Positions 1-8,700 of a stretch of 64,000 bases of DNA are shown piece by piece. Source of the stretch: Parvularcula dongshanensis (GTDB lineage Bacteria > Pseudomonadota > Alphaproteobacteria > Caulobacterales > Parvularculaceae); the NCBI RefSeq assembly GCF_014199615.1, contig NZ_JACHOB010000007.1, positions 62,001-126,000 of the forward strand, written 5' to 3'. The position numbers and the translations under genes were made by a program. The number at the start of each line of letters is the position of its first letter. Position 1 is the stretch's first letter. The notes under the pieces were generated by a model. It saw nothing but the letters and a program-made list of their open reading frames with translations. It searched no databases and had not been told where the DNA came from.

Positions 1-3000
1 CTACGACTGCTACTCGCGTTGCAGCTCCCTTGGAACGACCATGGTTCGTACTGCGCCTCCGGTCGCAGCCGCCTGAGATCGCGAGGGCATGGCTCGACCA
101 AGCGCGCATCGAGACCTCTGTCGCGGTGCCAGGTGGCGTCCTGATCGACGATTTGCCGCCAGAACTCTTCGTGGTGGGAGACGCCCTTACAAGACTCGCA
201 GATGGTCTTCGTACCGACGACGTGCCATTCATCGTCACATCAGGTCTGCCGCCGGAATTAGCGAACCGCGACCGACTTGGCCTGCCAGCAGATGCCGTCC
301 ATCGCGTTCCGGAATTGACGGAAGCCGAGGTCGCAAGCCTGGTCGAACTCGCCGGTGGCGACCCCGTCCTTTGGGCGAAGTACGTGTACCTCTCCAGCGG
401 CGGAGGGCATCCGCAGCTCGCGCAGGCACTCACGATCGACCTGCGAGACAGAGGGTGGCCATTGGAAGAGGTGCAAAGCCTCGACGCGTTGCTCGGCGTC
501 AACGCCGGGCTCGAAGCCACCAGAGAGGTTGCCCGTCGGCGGTTGATGACGTCGCTCTGCGACGAGCATCGGGCGATGCTGTACCGGTCCAGCATCGTCA
601 TCGGGACGGTCACAAACGACATCAGGTCGGCCATCGCCGGGGTCAGCCCCGCGGTGCGCTTTCCGGGCGATGCAGCGACCGCCCTATCAGGCTCCTGGTT
701 AGAGCCAGCGTCGAACGGCTACCGGGTCTCTCCGCTCGTCAGCCGGGCCGGTCATCAAGGGCTCGGGCAGGGGGAGGTCGTCGCCACCCATGCGGCAGTT
801 GCTAGAAGCCTCGTGGAGGGGCCACAGATCGAAGGTGGCGACATTCCGAGGATCATCGTTCACGGGTTGGCGGGGGACGCGGAAGACGTCCTGTCATTCA
901 TCAGCATGGGGCTGCTCACGCTCTATCACGACGAAGCTAAGCGGTTGGCCGTTATCGCGCCGATGGCGACTCTTCGTACCGATCAGCCGCTGCACCGCCG
1001 GTCGCCTTACGTAGCAGCGATGCTGCGGGCCGCACAGCTTTTCCTGGCCGCAGCCGACGAAGATCAGTCAGTGACAGGATTCCGCGAGATCGAAGCGGCC
1101 TTCAACGACGAAGTAGAGGCGATTGAGGCATCAGACCTCCGAGATATGCTACGCGCGCTCATCGGGTCAAAAGTTCTTCTGTGTGCTGGCTACGCCGCTA
1201 AGTCAGAGAACTTTGTCGACACTCTTGAGCGGATGGCGGAAACACCTAGCGAGTTGCCCAAAACTATAGAAGGACCCGACGGTGAGGCGCTCGAAATCAC
1301 GCCCTTCCTGGCCTCGTTCCAAGTATCTGGAAGCCCATCGGTTGAAGCCGCAACGCAAGCTATCCATTCGCTCCTTGAAAGCGATAGCGAAACGGCTTCG
1401 GACGTTCTCACGCTCCTCCGCGAGCCGGTCTACGACTTCTACGTAAGCCTCCTGACCCCATGGAGCAGGGCGGTGAAATCGGGGGATCCGTTGAACGACG
1501 CCGCTACTGACGCTTACGTCGGTCTAGCAGAGGCATTGCAGGATGCAGGACATAAAAAACTAGCCACGCTGGGCTTTTGCGCAGCCGCAACCGCAGCTGA
1601 CGAAACCAATGGCGATCAGGACCGCGCTCTGACCATCCTCGACAAGGCGAATGTCTACGCCGCCGACGACCCTGAAATCCTTCGCGTTCGATCCAGAGTT
1701 CTCCTTCACGCCGACCGGATCGACGAGCAGCTCGCCCTCGTCGAAGACGATCTTGACAAGCTCGCCAGCAACAATCCGATCGCGGCAGCGTTCTTCTTAA
1801 GGGAGGTCGCGATCGGACAGAGCCGAAACGACCGTCCCGCCGATGCTGCAGCGACGCTACTAAAGGCTGTTGAGAAGGGCGGAGGAAAGATCGGCTTACC
1901 ACTGAAGGCGTGCCTTCTAGTCGATGCTGGTGTCGAGTTCTGGCGGGCTGGACAGGTAGCGAGTGCGATCGCTCCTCTCGGACGAGGCTACGAGGTGACA
2001 TGTGAGATGTCGGCTGACGTGGGACCGCAGGAAGCCGCAGCGATCCGGCTATGCGGCGCGCAGATCTGTTTAATTTGGAGTCAAGCGAAGGGTGGTTCAC
2101 GGCCTATCGATTCACAGGACGTTCCCGGTCCAGCATTCGCGAGTGCGAACTACGACAACGCGAAGATGGCAGACTTTCGGCCTGTCGCCGGGGCGGCGCC
2201 GGTTTACATGCTCGCTGACCTGGAGCGACGAGCTGGACAGGAAGCCGAGTACGCTCAACGCAGAGATACGCTGCCGATAGACGAGCGGCTGCCGCTCTAT
2301 GACGTCTTATGCGCGACAGAAGAGATAATCGAGTCAGTCCGCGAGTTGGATGTCGAACGGTTTAAGCAATTCGTTCCGACTGCATCCCTTCTATCCTTAC
2401 TGCCGAGAACCCCGGCAGACCAGGAGCTCGGTGACCCAGGTGAGTTCATGACCGGTGGAGGTCTCTTGTCGCGGGACCTTACCGATGTGGAGCAACACAT
2501 CAGACAGGAAGCCGCAGCGACGTTCGCGATGCAGATCGCTCTGCGACTTCTCGCTCACAGATCCGGCGTCGGGATAGCCTCTCTTCTGACCGATCTGCGT
2601 GCGGCGACACCGCCGCTCGTATCCGATGTCCTTGATGTCGCGTTCCAAGGAAAGGTCGCAACGATCGACGACACGCTCGTCACGGCATCAGTTACTCAGG
2701 CAGCCTCCCTCGGAGTCCTGACAATGGCAGTGTCCGGGCACAAAATCCGAGTCGAGTTCATTGCCGAGGCGTTCCTGAGGCTCTTTGAAACGATGAGATC
2801 GTCGCCGAACGCCGACCTTCTGCTGAGCGATGTGTTCGAAGTGGCAAGAACAGTGCTACCTGGAGCGTTAGAGGAGCAGAGTTTCTTGCTGCGGAACCCA
2901 GTCCGAGCAATACCCGCAATCAACGAAGTGCTGAAACAGCAGGGCACGGACAAACTGCGGATAAGTGATTTGCTGTTGCTCCTTATCGACGCAACTGGGC

Positions 3001-3047
3001 TTAGAATTGCTGCTGAGTTTCGTGAGATGATCAGATCATATGCATGA
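1..3047 (+). CDS. STAND-type NTPase, C-terminal part (5' end outside window)
   Basis: The frame is open to base 1 without a stop. A TTG at 30 is the first usable start, but the protein almost certainly begins upstream. The visible N-terminus carries a hydrophobic stretch ending in an acidic pair (GGVLIDDLPP) that looks like a Walker B strand. It is followed by a sensor-like strand (VPFIVTSGLPPE) and a helical segment with SGGGHPQLAQAL, the GxP/winged-helix feature of STAND ATPases. The P-loop would lie upstream of the window. The remaining 700 or so residues are helical and TPR-like, without catalytic motifs. Members of this class act as ligand-sensing switches, including anti-phage sensors. 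The defence role is inference, as is any link to the antitoxin-like gene 100 bp downstream. Base composition is less GC-rich than the replicon core. Confidence 0.6.
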   Translation, partial: TTATRVAAPLERPWFVLRLRSQPPEIARAWLDQARIETSVAVPGGVLIDDLPPELFVVGDALTRLADGLRTDDVPFIVTSGLPPELANRDRLGLPADAVHRVPELTEAEVASLVELAGGDPVLWAKYVYLSSGGGHPQLAQALTIDLRDRGWPLEEVQSLDALLGVNAGLEATREVARRRLMTSLCDEHRAMLYRSSIVIGTVTNDIRSAIAGVSPAVRFPGDAATALSGSWLEPASNGYRVSPLVSRAGHQGLGQGEVVATHAAVARSLVEGPQIEGGDIPRIIVHGLAGDAEDVLSFISMGLLTLYHDEAKRLAVIAPMATLRTDQPLHRRSPYVAAMLRAAQLFLAAADEDQSVTGFREIEAAFNDEVEAIEASDLRDMLRALIGSKVLLCAGYAAKSENFVDTLERMAETPSELPKTIEGPDGEALEITPFLASFQVSGSPSVEAATQAIHSLLESDSETASDVLTLLREPVYDFYVSLLTPWSRAVKSGDPLNDAATDAYVGLAEALQDAGHKKLATLGFCAAATAADETNGDQDRALTILDKANVYAADDPEILRVRSRVLLHADRIDEQLALVEDDLDKLASNNPIAAAFFLREVAIGQSRNDRPADAAATLLKAVEKGGGKIGLPLKACLLVDAGVEFWRAGQVASAIAPLGRGYEVTCEMSADVGPQEAAAIRLCGAQICLIWSQAKGGSRPIDSQDVPGPAFASANYDNAKMADFRPVAGAAPVYMLADLERRAGQEAEYAQRRDTLPIDERLPLYDVLCATEEIIESVRELDVERFKQFVPTASLLSLLPRTPADQELGDPGEFMTGGGLLSRDLTDVEQHIRQEAAATFAMQIALRLLAHRSGVGIASLLTDLRAATPPLVSDVLDVAFQGKVATIDDTLVTASVTQAASLGVLTMAVSGHKIRVEFIAEAFLRLFETMRSSPNADLLLSDVFEVARTVLPGALEEQSFLLRNPVRAIPAINEVLKQQGTDKLRISDLLLLLIDATGLRIAAEFREMIRSYA

Positions 3048-3147
3048 ACGGCACGGCATGGACGGTCAGATAGTATCCACCTGCTGGTCGACGTGAGATG
3101 ATAAACGACTGGCCATCTCATCAACGCCATACGGGTAGGGCACGGAC

Positions 3148-3771
3148 ATGGATCCCATCGATAGCAAACCCAAACGCGACCATAACACTTCTAGACCGTT
3201 AGCATTCCCCGCCTCGTTGACGCTCAAAGTCGATGCCGATGGTCGCCTGCCGTTGCCGAAGGGCGTTCTCATGCTGACCAGTCTCCAGCCCGGCGGCGAG
3301 GTCGCGATCAGTAGCGGCCCAGCCGGCACGCTTTTCGTCCGGCCGCTCCCAACGGACCATCCGGCGGGTAGTGGGTCGCACTCGATCGCGCACAACCTGA
3401 GCGAAGCCAGCGCAGATCGGCTCCATGCCGTCCTTGCTGAATGCGGAGGCGTCGGCTCTCTGCGGACGCAGCAGGCCGCCGACATCCTTGGGACCCATCC
3501 GGAAGAGCTCGCGCAGACTGCCGGCCTGTTGGCGATCGAGAGCACCTCGACAGAGACAGGCGAGCAGAACCGCCTCGCCAGGCTTCTGCGGATCATCGTA
3601 GCAGTTGCGACGTGGTACGGCGACGAGACGTTGTTGCCTGCGTACGCGTGGTATCGGACCGAGCGGCTCGAGGGGTTTCGAAACAAAACTGCGGCTGAGT
3701 TGGTCCGCACGGGCTACGGCCATGCGGTCATCGACTATCTGGACGGCGTCGCGGACGGCGGACGCGGATGA
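3148..3771 (+). CDS. Antitoxin-like fusion: AbrB-type N-terminus plus MbcA/ParS (DUF2384) C-terminus
   Basis: The protein has 207 residues. Residues 23-66 (LTLKVDADGRLPLPKGV onward) resemble a swapped-hairpin AbrB/MazE DNA-binding fold. The last 55 residues, with WYGDETLLPAYAWYRTE and a terminal AELVRTGYG..VIDYL pattern, match the toxin-binding domain of Xre/MbcA/ParS antitoxins. In that family the antitoxin neutralises a downstream RES-domain NAD-degrading toxin. No RES gene follows here. A tiny ORF overlapping the stop ends after nine codons, and an insertion sequence begins 59 bp downstream. A RES toxin does exist at 35.8 kb, but it has its own antitoxin. AbrB in place of the usual Xre helix-turn-helix is unusual. 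The domain calls are made by eye. Confidence 0.6.
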   Translation: MDPIDSKPKRDHNTSRPLAFPASLTLKVDADGRLPLPKGVLMLTSLQPGGEVAISSGPAGTLFVRPLPTDHPAGSGSHSIAHNLSEASADRLHAVLAECGGVGSLRTQQAADILGTHPEELAQTAGLLAIESTSTETGEQNRLARLLRIIVAVATWYGDETLLPAYAWYRTERLEGFRNKTAAELVRTGYGHAVIDYLDGVADGGRG

Positions 3772-3830
3772 TGCGAGCAAACCGCTCGCAGCAGTAGCTT
3801 CGTCGCAAGTCAGATGCTCCGTAAGCGAAC

Positions 3831-3861
3831 TGTTTGCGACAAGCTGCATTGTGCGACCGAG
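3831..3861 (+). repeat. Left terminal inverted repeat of the ISNCY element
   Basis: Contains GCGACAAGCTGCATTGTGCGAC. Read outward-in, it aligns with the reverse complement of 5544-5574 at 23 of 31 positions. Confidence 0.65.
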
Positions 3862-3862
3862 C

Positions 3863-5461
3863 TCAACGTCCTGGCCTACCGAAGCTTTTGTGCTTCGCTC
3901 GGCGCTCCGCCGACCGAGCCAGTCTAGCCTCTCGCGGCCGCTGTTTCGCCGTAGGCGGAGCTGGCTCGAGCGGTTCCAACAGCACGTTCTCGGACGCAGC
4001 GGCGTCTGGGGTCGTCTGAGCTGGCTTGCTGCGGGCGTTTAGGATTTGCCGAGCCTGCTCGACCGCCGAAAGCGAAGGCTCAGACGGCGCTGCTGTTGCC
4101 GCTGCCTCGGCTTCACGCTGCCGCTTCGCCTGTTTCAACTTGAGGATCGAGGTCCCGTTGGCGTGACCCTGCCTCCGACCGTTGCTCACGTAACCATTCT
4201 TCGCCGACGGGCGATAGGTCGCCGGTGCTGGCATGTTGTCCCGCTGCGCCTTGATCCGTTCGACGGCGGCGGTGAGATGCTTGTTCTCGGTGATGGACGT
4301 ATGAAGCGTCCGCCCCTGGCGTTTATCGAACTGCTTGAAGGGCAACGACGCGCCCTTCCATCGGACCTCGATCCGCCCGTCTGCGTAGTCGTGGACGTCG
4401 ACCCACTTACCAGGCAGACCATCGCTGACCTCGTTGCGCTCTAGGATCACCAGTGTGTTGTCGTGGCGGAGGGTAATGTCCTTGGTCACCCGCCGTTGGG
4501 ACTTTACGCAGAGAACCTCGCGGAGCCGGTACGGGGGTTGGGCGAGCGGCCGATGCAGGTCGTCGGACTTCGCAGGCGGCTTCGCAAAGCGGTCGTTGTA
4601 GGCTGTGACGAACGTCTTCGCGTAAGCGTTGCCTGCCTGCATGTCGTCGATGCCTTCCAGGCGAAGCAGCTTGACGAGCCGGTCCTGCAAAGTCCGGTTC
4701 GCGCGTTCGACACGCCCCTTCGCCTGCGGGGTGTCCGCACAGATGATCTCGATCGACAGCTCCGACATGGCCCGCCCGAACTGCGTCATCCCATGACCCG
4801 ACTTCTGGCTCTTCCGGCCCAGACGGAAGACCGTATGCTTGTCCGAGTAGAACGCGAGCGGGCGACCGTGCGTCGTCAGATACGCCTCGGTCGCGTCGAA
4901 GTAGGACGCCGTGCTCTCGGACTCGCAGAAGTGCAGGTGCAGCAGGCGGCTGGTCGCGTCGTCGACGAAGACGATCAGGCTGCAGGACGGTCCCCGATCC
5001 TCGAACCACCGATGGGGCGAACCGTCGATCTGGACGAGCTCGCCCACGCGCTCACGGCGCAAGCGGGGCTGGTGGATGCGACGCCGAGCCTTGCGCGTCG
5101 TCCACATGCCTTCTGCGATCATCCACTTGCGCAGCGTCTCCTTGCTGACCGTGACGCCGTCGCGATCGGCCAGCATCTCGGCCGCGAGCGTCGGACCGAA
5201 GTCATCGTACTGCCGGCGAACCAGGCCGAGGATGTACTCGCGCTTGTCATCGTCGAGCTTCCGGTTGGACGGCCGACCGCGAAGGCCGTGTCCGAAGCTG
5301 GCGGCGCCGTGTGTCTTCAGCTTCGCCGCTATGCGGAAGACCGTCCGCTCCGATACGCCGAGGATTGAAGCCGCGTCCGCTGGCTTCAATCGGCCGGCCT
5401 GCATCTGCCCGATGGTCTCTATGCGTTTCAGTTCTCGTTCGCTCATGATAACCAGGCCCAT
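3863..5461 (-). CDS. ISNCY-family DDE transposase
   Basis: Catalyses transposition of the surrounding element. The N-terminus holds a helix-turn-helix (ADAASILGVSERTVFRI, about residues 29-45). The rve/RNase H core follows, with catalytic residues recognisable in QIDGSPHRW (first Asp), FYSDKHTVF (second Asp) and GRVERANRTLQ (Glu). A basic C-terminal tail of about 120 residues is Ala- and Arg-rich. I chose the ATG at 5461 because a GGGAGAG Shine-Dalgarno lies about 6 bp upstream. An in-frame ATG at 5521 would add 20 residues without a ribosome site. The frame is intact, so the element may be active. Confidence 0.9.
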   Translation of the reverse strand: MGLVIMSERELKRIETIGQMQAGRLKPADAASILGVSERTVFRIAAKLKTHGAASFGHGLRGRPSNRKLDDDKREYILGLVRRQYDDFGPTLAAEMLADRDGVTVSKETLRKWMIAEGMWTTRKARRRIHQPRLRRERVGELVQIDGSPHRWFEDRGPSCSLIVFVDDATSRLLHLHFCESESTASYFDATEAYLTTHGRPLAFYSDKHTVFRLGRKSQKSGHGMTQFGRAMSELSIEIICADTPQAKGRVERANRTLQDRLVKLLRLEGIDDMQAGNAYAKTFVTAYNDRFAKPPAKSDDLHRPLAQPPYRLREVLCVKSQRRVTKDITLRHDNTLVILERNEVSDGLPGKWVDVHDYADGRIEVRWKGASLPFKQFDKRQGRTLHTSITENKHLTAAVERIKAQRDNMPAPATYRPSAKNGYVSNGRRQGHANGTSILKLKQAKRQREAEAAATAAPSEPSLSAVEQARQILNARSKPAQTTPDAAASENVLLEPLEPAPPTAKQRPREARLARSAERRAKHKSFGRPGR

Positions 5462-5543
5462 GTCGCTCTCCCGTGACTGGACAGGGGAGGCTGACATTTC
5501 TAAGTTGATACCTGATGACAATTCTACGTTGCTGCTACACCAT

Positions 5544-5574
5544 CTCAGTCGTACAATGATAATTGTCGAAAACG
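5544..5574 (-). repeat. Right terminal inverted repeat of the ISNCY element
   Basis: Partner of 3831-3861. The conserved cores are TCGACAA and CATTGTACGAC when read inward on the minus strand. Confidence 0.65.
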
Positions 5575-5697
5575 CATTTTAGTAGGCCGATGGTCCGCCA
5601 AATCGCGGGGCGTGTATCCAGATTTCAAGTCCGCAGTGAAAAAACAACAGTGCCGTCAATCATAGGTAGTTGACGAGGCTCTCGAAATCGTAGCCTA

Positions 5698-5718
5698 CTT
5701 CCCTGTAACGCAGGGAAG
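5698..5718 (+). promoter_or_regulatory. Hairpin overlapping the RHS gene ribosome binding site
   Basis: The 8-bp arms CTTCCCTG and CAGGGAAG are perfect and enclose the loop TAACG. The 3' arm runs into the Shine-Dalgarno AGGGAAGGGG nine bases before the ATG at 5728, so folding would hide the ribosome site. Translational control is inference. Confidence 0.4.
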
Positions 5719-5727
5719 GGGAACGCC

Positions 5728-8700
5728 ATGCGATTGCAATTTGTCGCCACTAGCGCTGTTGTGCTCTTTACGGCTTTGTCCGTTCTCGGACCAAACCAAT
5801 CCACAGCACAGCCCGGGCAATGGGGTACTGAGACCAAGGAGGCGCCCGACTGGACCGAGCGGCACAAGCCCAACCTGGGGCTGACGCCGCACGACGAGAC
5901 TCTTCTTGGCGATGCGATCGACCTTCAGTCGGGACGCCTCAGCTTCGAGCACGTTGATGTCTCTATCGCTGGCAACTCCGACCTGCCGGTCGAGATCCGA
6001 CGTCGCCTCAACCCGAGCCAGATGCAGAGTGGCGACTTCGCCGACTGGCGGCTCGCGATCCCAACGATCTCAACGAAGATCCTCGCCGATGAGTGGATAG
6101 CGAACACCCGCTGGGGAAAGCAACGTTGCTCCGCTAGCCTCGCGTCTCAGCTTCCTGAGGCCAATTGGCCCAAGCGCGGGACCAACAGTGCACCGCCTGC
6201 GATCCTACCATCGCATTACAGCGATGGCGTGCTTCTCGATGTCCCGGGCCGAGCTTCAGGTCAGCTTCTCGATAAGTGGACACCTGGTCCCAACCCCACG
6301 GCCACGAAAGGGTGGCCAGCTGCTGCGAAGAAGGTAACGGCGGATGGTTGGTACTTCACCTGCCTGACGAACATTGATGGCGCCGGAACGGAAGGCTTCA
6401 TCGGACACGCCCCGAACGGCGACACCTATCGCTTCGATGTCGTTGTGAAGAGCAACTCCCGTGCCTCTGAGTTCGATACTTGGACCGTTCAGTGGGAAGG
6501 CGGGTCACCTCAGGAAGTGATCTACCGAGAGGTTGGCGTCTACTACGATACACTCGCCGTGTCGCGGGTTGAGGACGTCAACGGCAACTGGGTCGAATAC
6601 AAGTATGACAACAACGGCTGGTTGACACGCATTGAGTCGAACGACGGACGGATAATATCGATCAACCGTACAAGTCACTTCATAGACAGCGTGACTTCTA
6701 ATCCAGGCAATGCCGGCGCGGCTCGCACCTGGTCTTATGACTACATGTCCAAGAGCGTGGCGATGTACGATACCTACGCCGCGACACCGGGATGGGGTAC
6801 TCGGTATGAAACTTGGTCGACCCTAGGCGCGGTCACCCTTCCCGACGGTCGTAAGTGGTCGCTCGACCTTGCCAACCTACAAGCTCGCGCCGTTCCGGGC
6901 GGTAACAACTGCAAGCAGAAGACGAAGACCGTCAGCGTTACGCATCCGGATGGTGTCAAAGGCACGTTCACTATCGCGGAGGTCGCGCTTCACCTCGGAA
7001 TGGGTGCTACGGGACAGACGGGCCCTTACTGCCCTAACTCCACCGGTGGTCAGTACCCTACTGCGCAGCTGACTGACGTCATGGCGGCGACGAAGAAGAC
7101 GCTATCGGCGGCAGGCGTTCCGACGGCGACTTGGACGTACAGCTACGTTACAGACAACGATGAGACCGAAACGACTATCATCGCGCCTGACAACTCGAAG
7201 CGCGTCCTCTACTATCCGACGCCCTACTCCTTCTCGGTCGCGCGCAACCACGACAACCTGCGCCGCGAGGAGCTGTTCTCCTCGGCTAGCGCGGCGAGTC
7301 CGCTCGAGACGAAGGATTATACGTACATACTAGAGCCGGAGGCTGCGGGATCGACCTTCGTCTCCAACCCGGTGAAAGACGTCTTTCAATCCGTACGCAA
7401 GCGAGACACGGCCATTACGCGGGGCGCAGATTGGTACAAGACGCGAAACACATACGCGATGGACCGCAGTCTCGCGACCTACAGCTGGGGCTTCCCGACC
7501 AAGGTCGAGCAGTGGTCGAACACTGCGGGAGATACGGCGGGCAAGCGCTACACGGACACGACCTACATTCACAAGAAGGACAAGTGGGTTCTTGGGCTGT
7601 CGGACACGGTCGAGCGCAACGGAAAGCTCTTCGACGACTACGATTACGACAGCCTGGGTCGGGTCACAAAGCACAAGCGGTTCGGGGCCACGGACGCGTA
7701 CACAGTTGCGACCTACGGCTACCATACTGGGGACTATCAGCTCGGTGCGCTCTACACGGTCACGGACGCGCTCGGCCGGACCACGAAGCTGCACAACTAT
7801 TACCGTGGCACGCCGAAGGTCGTGGAGCGGGCGGACGGCACGACGCTGAGCCGTGTCATGGACGACAACGGCTGGCTGACGTCGTTCACGGACGCGATGA
7901 ACGTGACGACTGGCTACGCCTACGATTCCATGGGCCGGCTGAAGAAGATCACTCGGCCGGGAAGCTGGGAGCCGACGGTGATCAGCTACTCAGGGCTCGG
8001 CTCCGGCATCGTGCAGACGGTGACGCGTGGCGCGCTCGAGACGCAGACGACTTACGACGCCATGCTGCGCCCAATCTTGGTACGGACTCGCTCGATCGAC
8101 GGGGGTCGTGGGGGTGCTACCCTTTACACCAAGACCGCCTACGACGCGCTTGGGCGGGCGGCGTTCACGTCGCTGCCTTCAAATTCAGCCTCACCGACCA
8201 AAGGCGTCTACACGGACTACGACGCGCTCGGCCGGCCGACCTACGTCCGCGAGCGGGCGAGCGCGTCAGGCACGATCTACGCTCAGACGCACCATAGCTA
8301 CCTCGACGGTAATCTGGCCATCGTGCAGGACCCCGAGGGCCACCTCACGTACACCTACAAGAAGGGGTGGGGCGGGCCGGATGATGGGGTGGTCAAGCTG
8401 ATCGACGACGTGGAAGTTGAGGGCGGCGTCCATACGATCCTCCGTCGCACTTCAATGTCTTACGATCCGTGGGGCAACCTAAGGACCGCGAAGCAATCGG
8501 GCCCCGATGGTGGCGGCGGTCAGGTCGCACAGACGCAGAAGTACCGCTACGACGATAAGCTGCAGCTCTGCCGACACTGGACGAACGAGACCGGCTCGCG
8601 CCTCTACCGCTACTACCCCGATAGCAGCTTGCAGTATGAGGCACCTCTGCCGGGCGTCTGGGAAGACACTTGCGGCACGCTACCGGCCGATCGGATCACG

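Larger units (their letters stand above)
3831..5574 (-). mobile_element. ISNCY-family (IS1202-group-like) insertion sequence
   Basis: A single transposase gene on the minus strand is bounded by imperfect terminal inverted repeats of about 31 bp (3831-3861 and 5544-5574, 23 of 31 positions identical). The transposase stop codon lies 2 bp inside the left repeat. The right end carries two further partial repeats of a TGACAWTTCTA-type motif near 5492 and 5516. I found no convincing target-site duplication, so the exact tips are uncertain. The element separates the antitoxin-like gene from the RHS gene. Confidence 0.75.

Noticed and set aside
3772-3830. A truncated RES toxin start after the fusion antitoxin.
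   Set aside because: The overlapping ATG frame ends after nine codons, and no RES sequence is found on the far side of the IS.
4463-5368. A 301-codon plus-strand frame inside the IS.
   Set aside because: Exact antisense of the transposase; its translation is a bias artefact.
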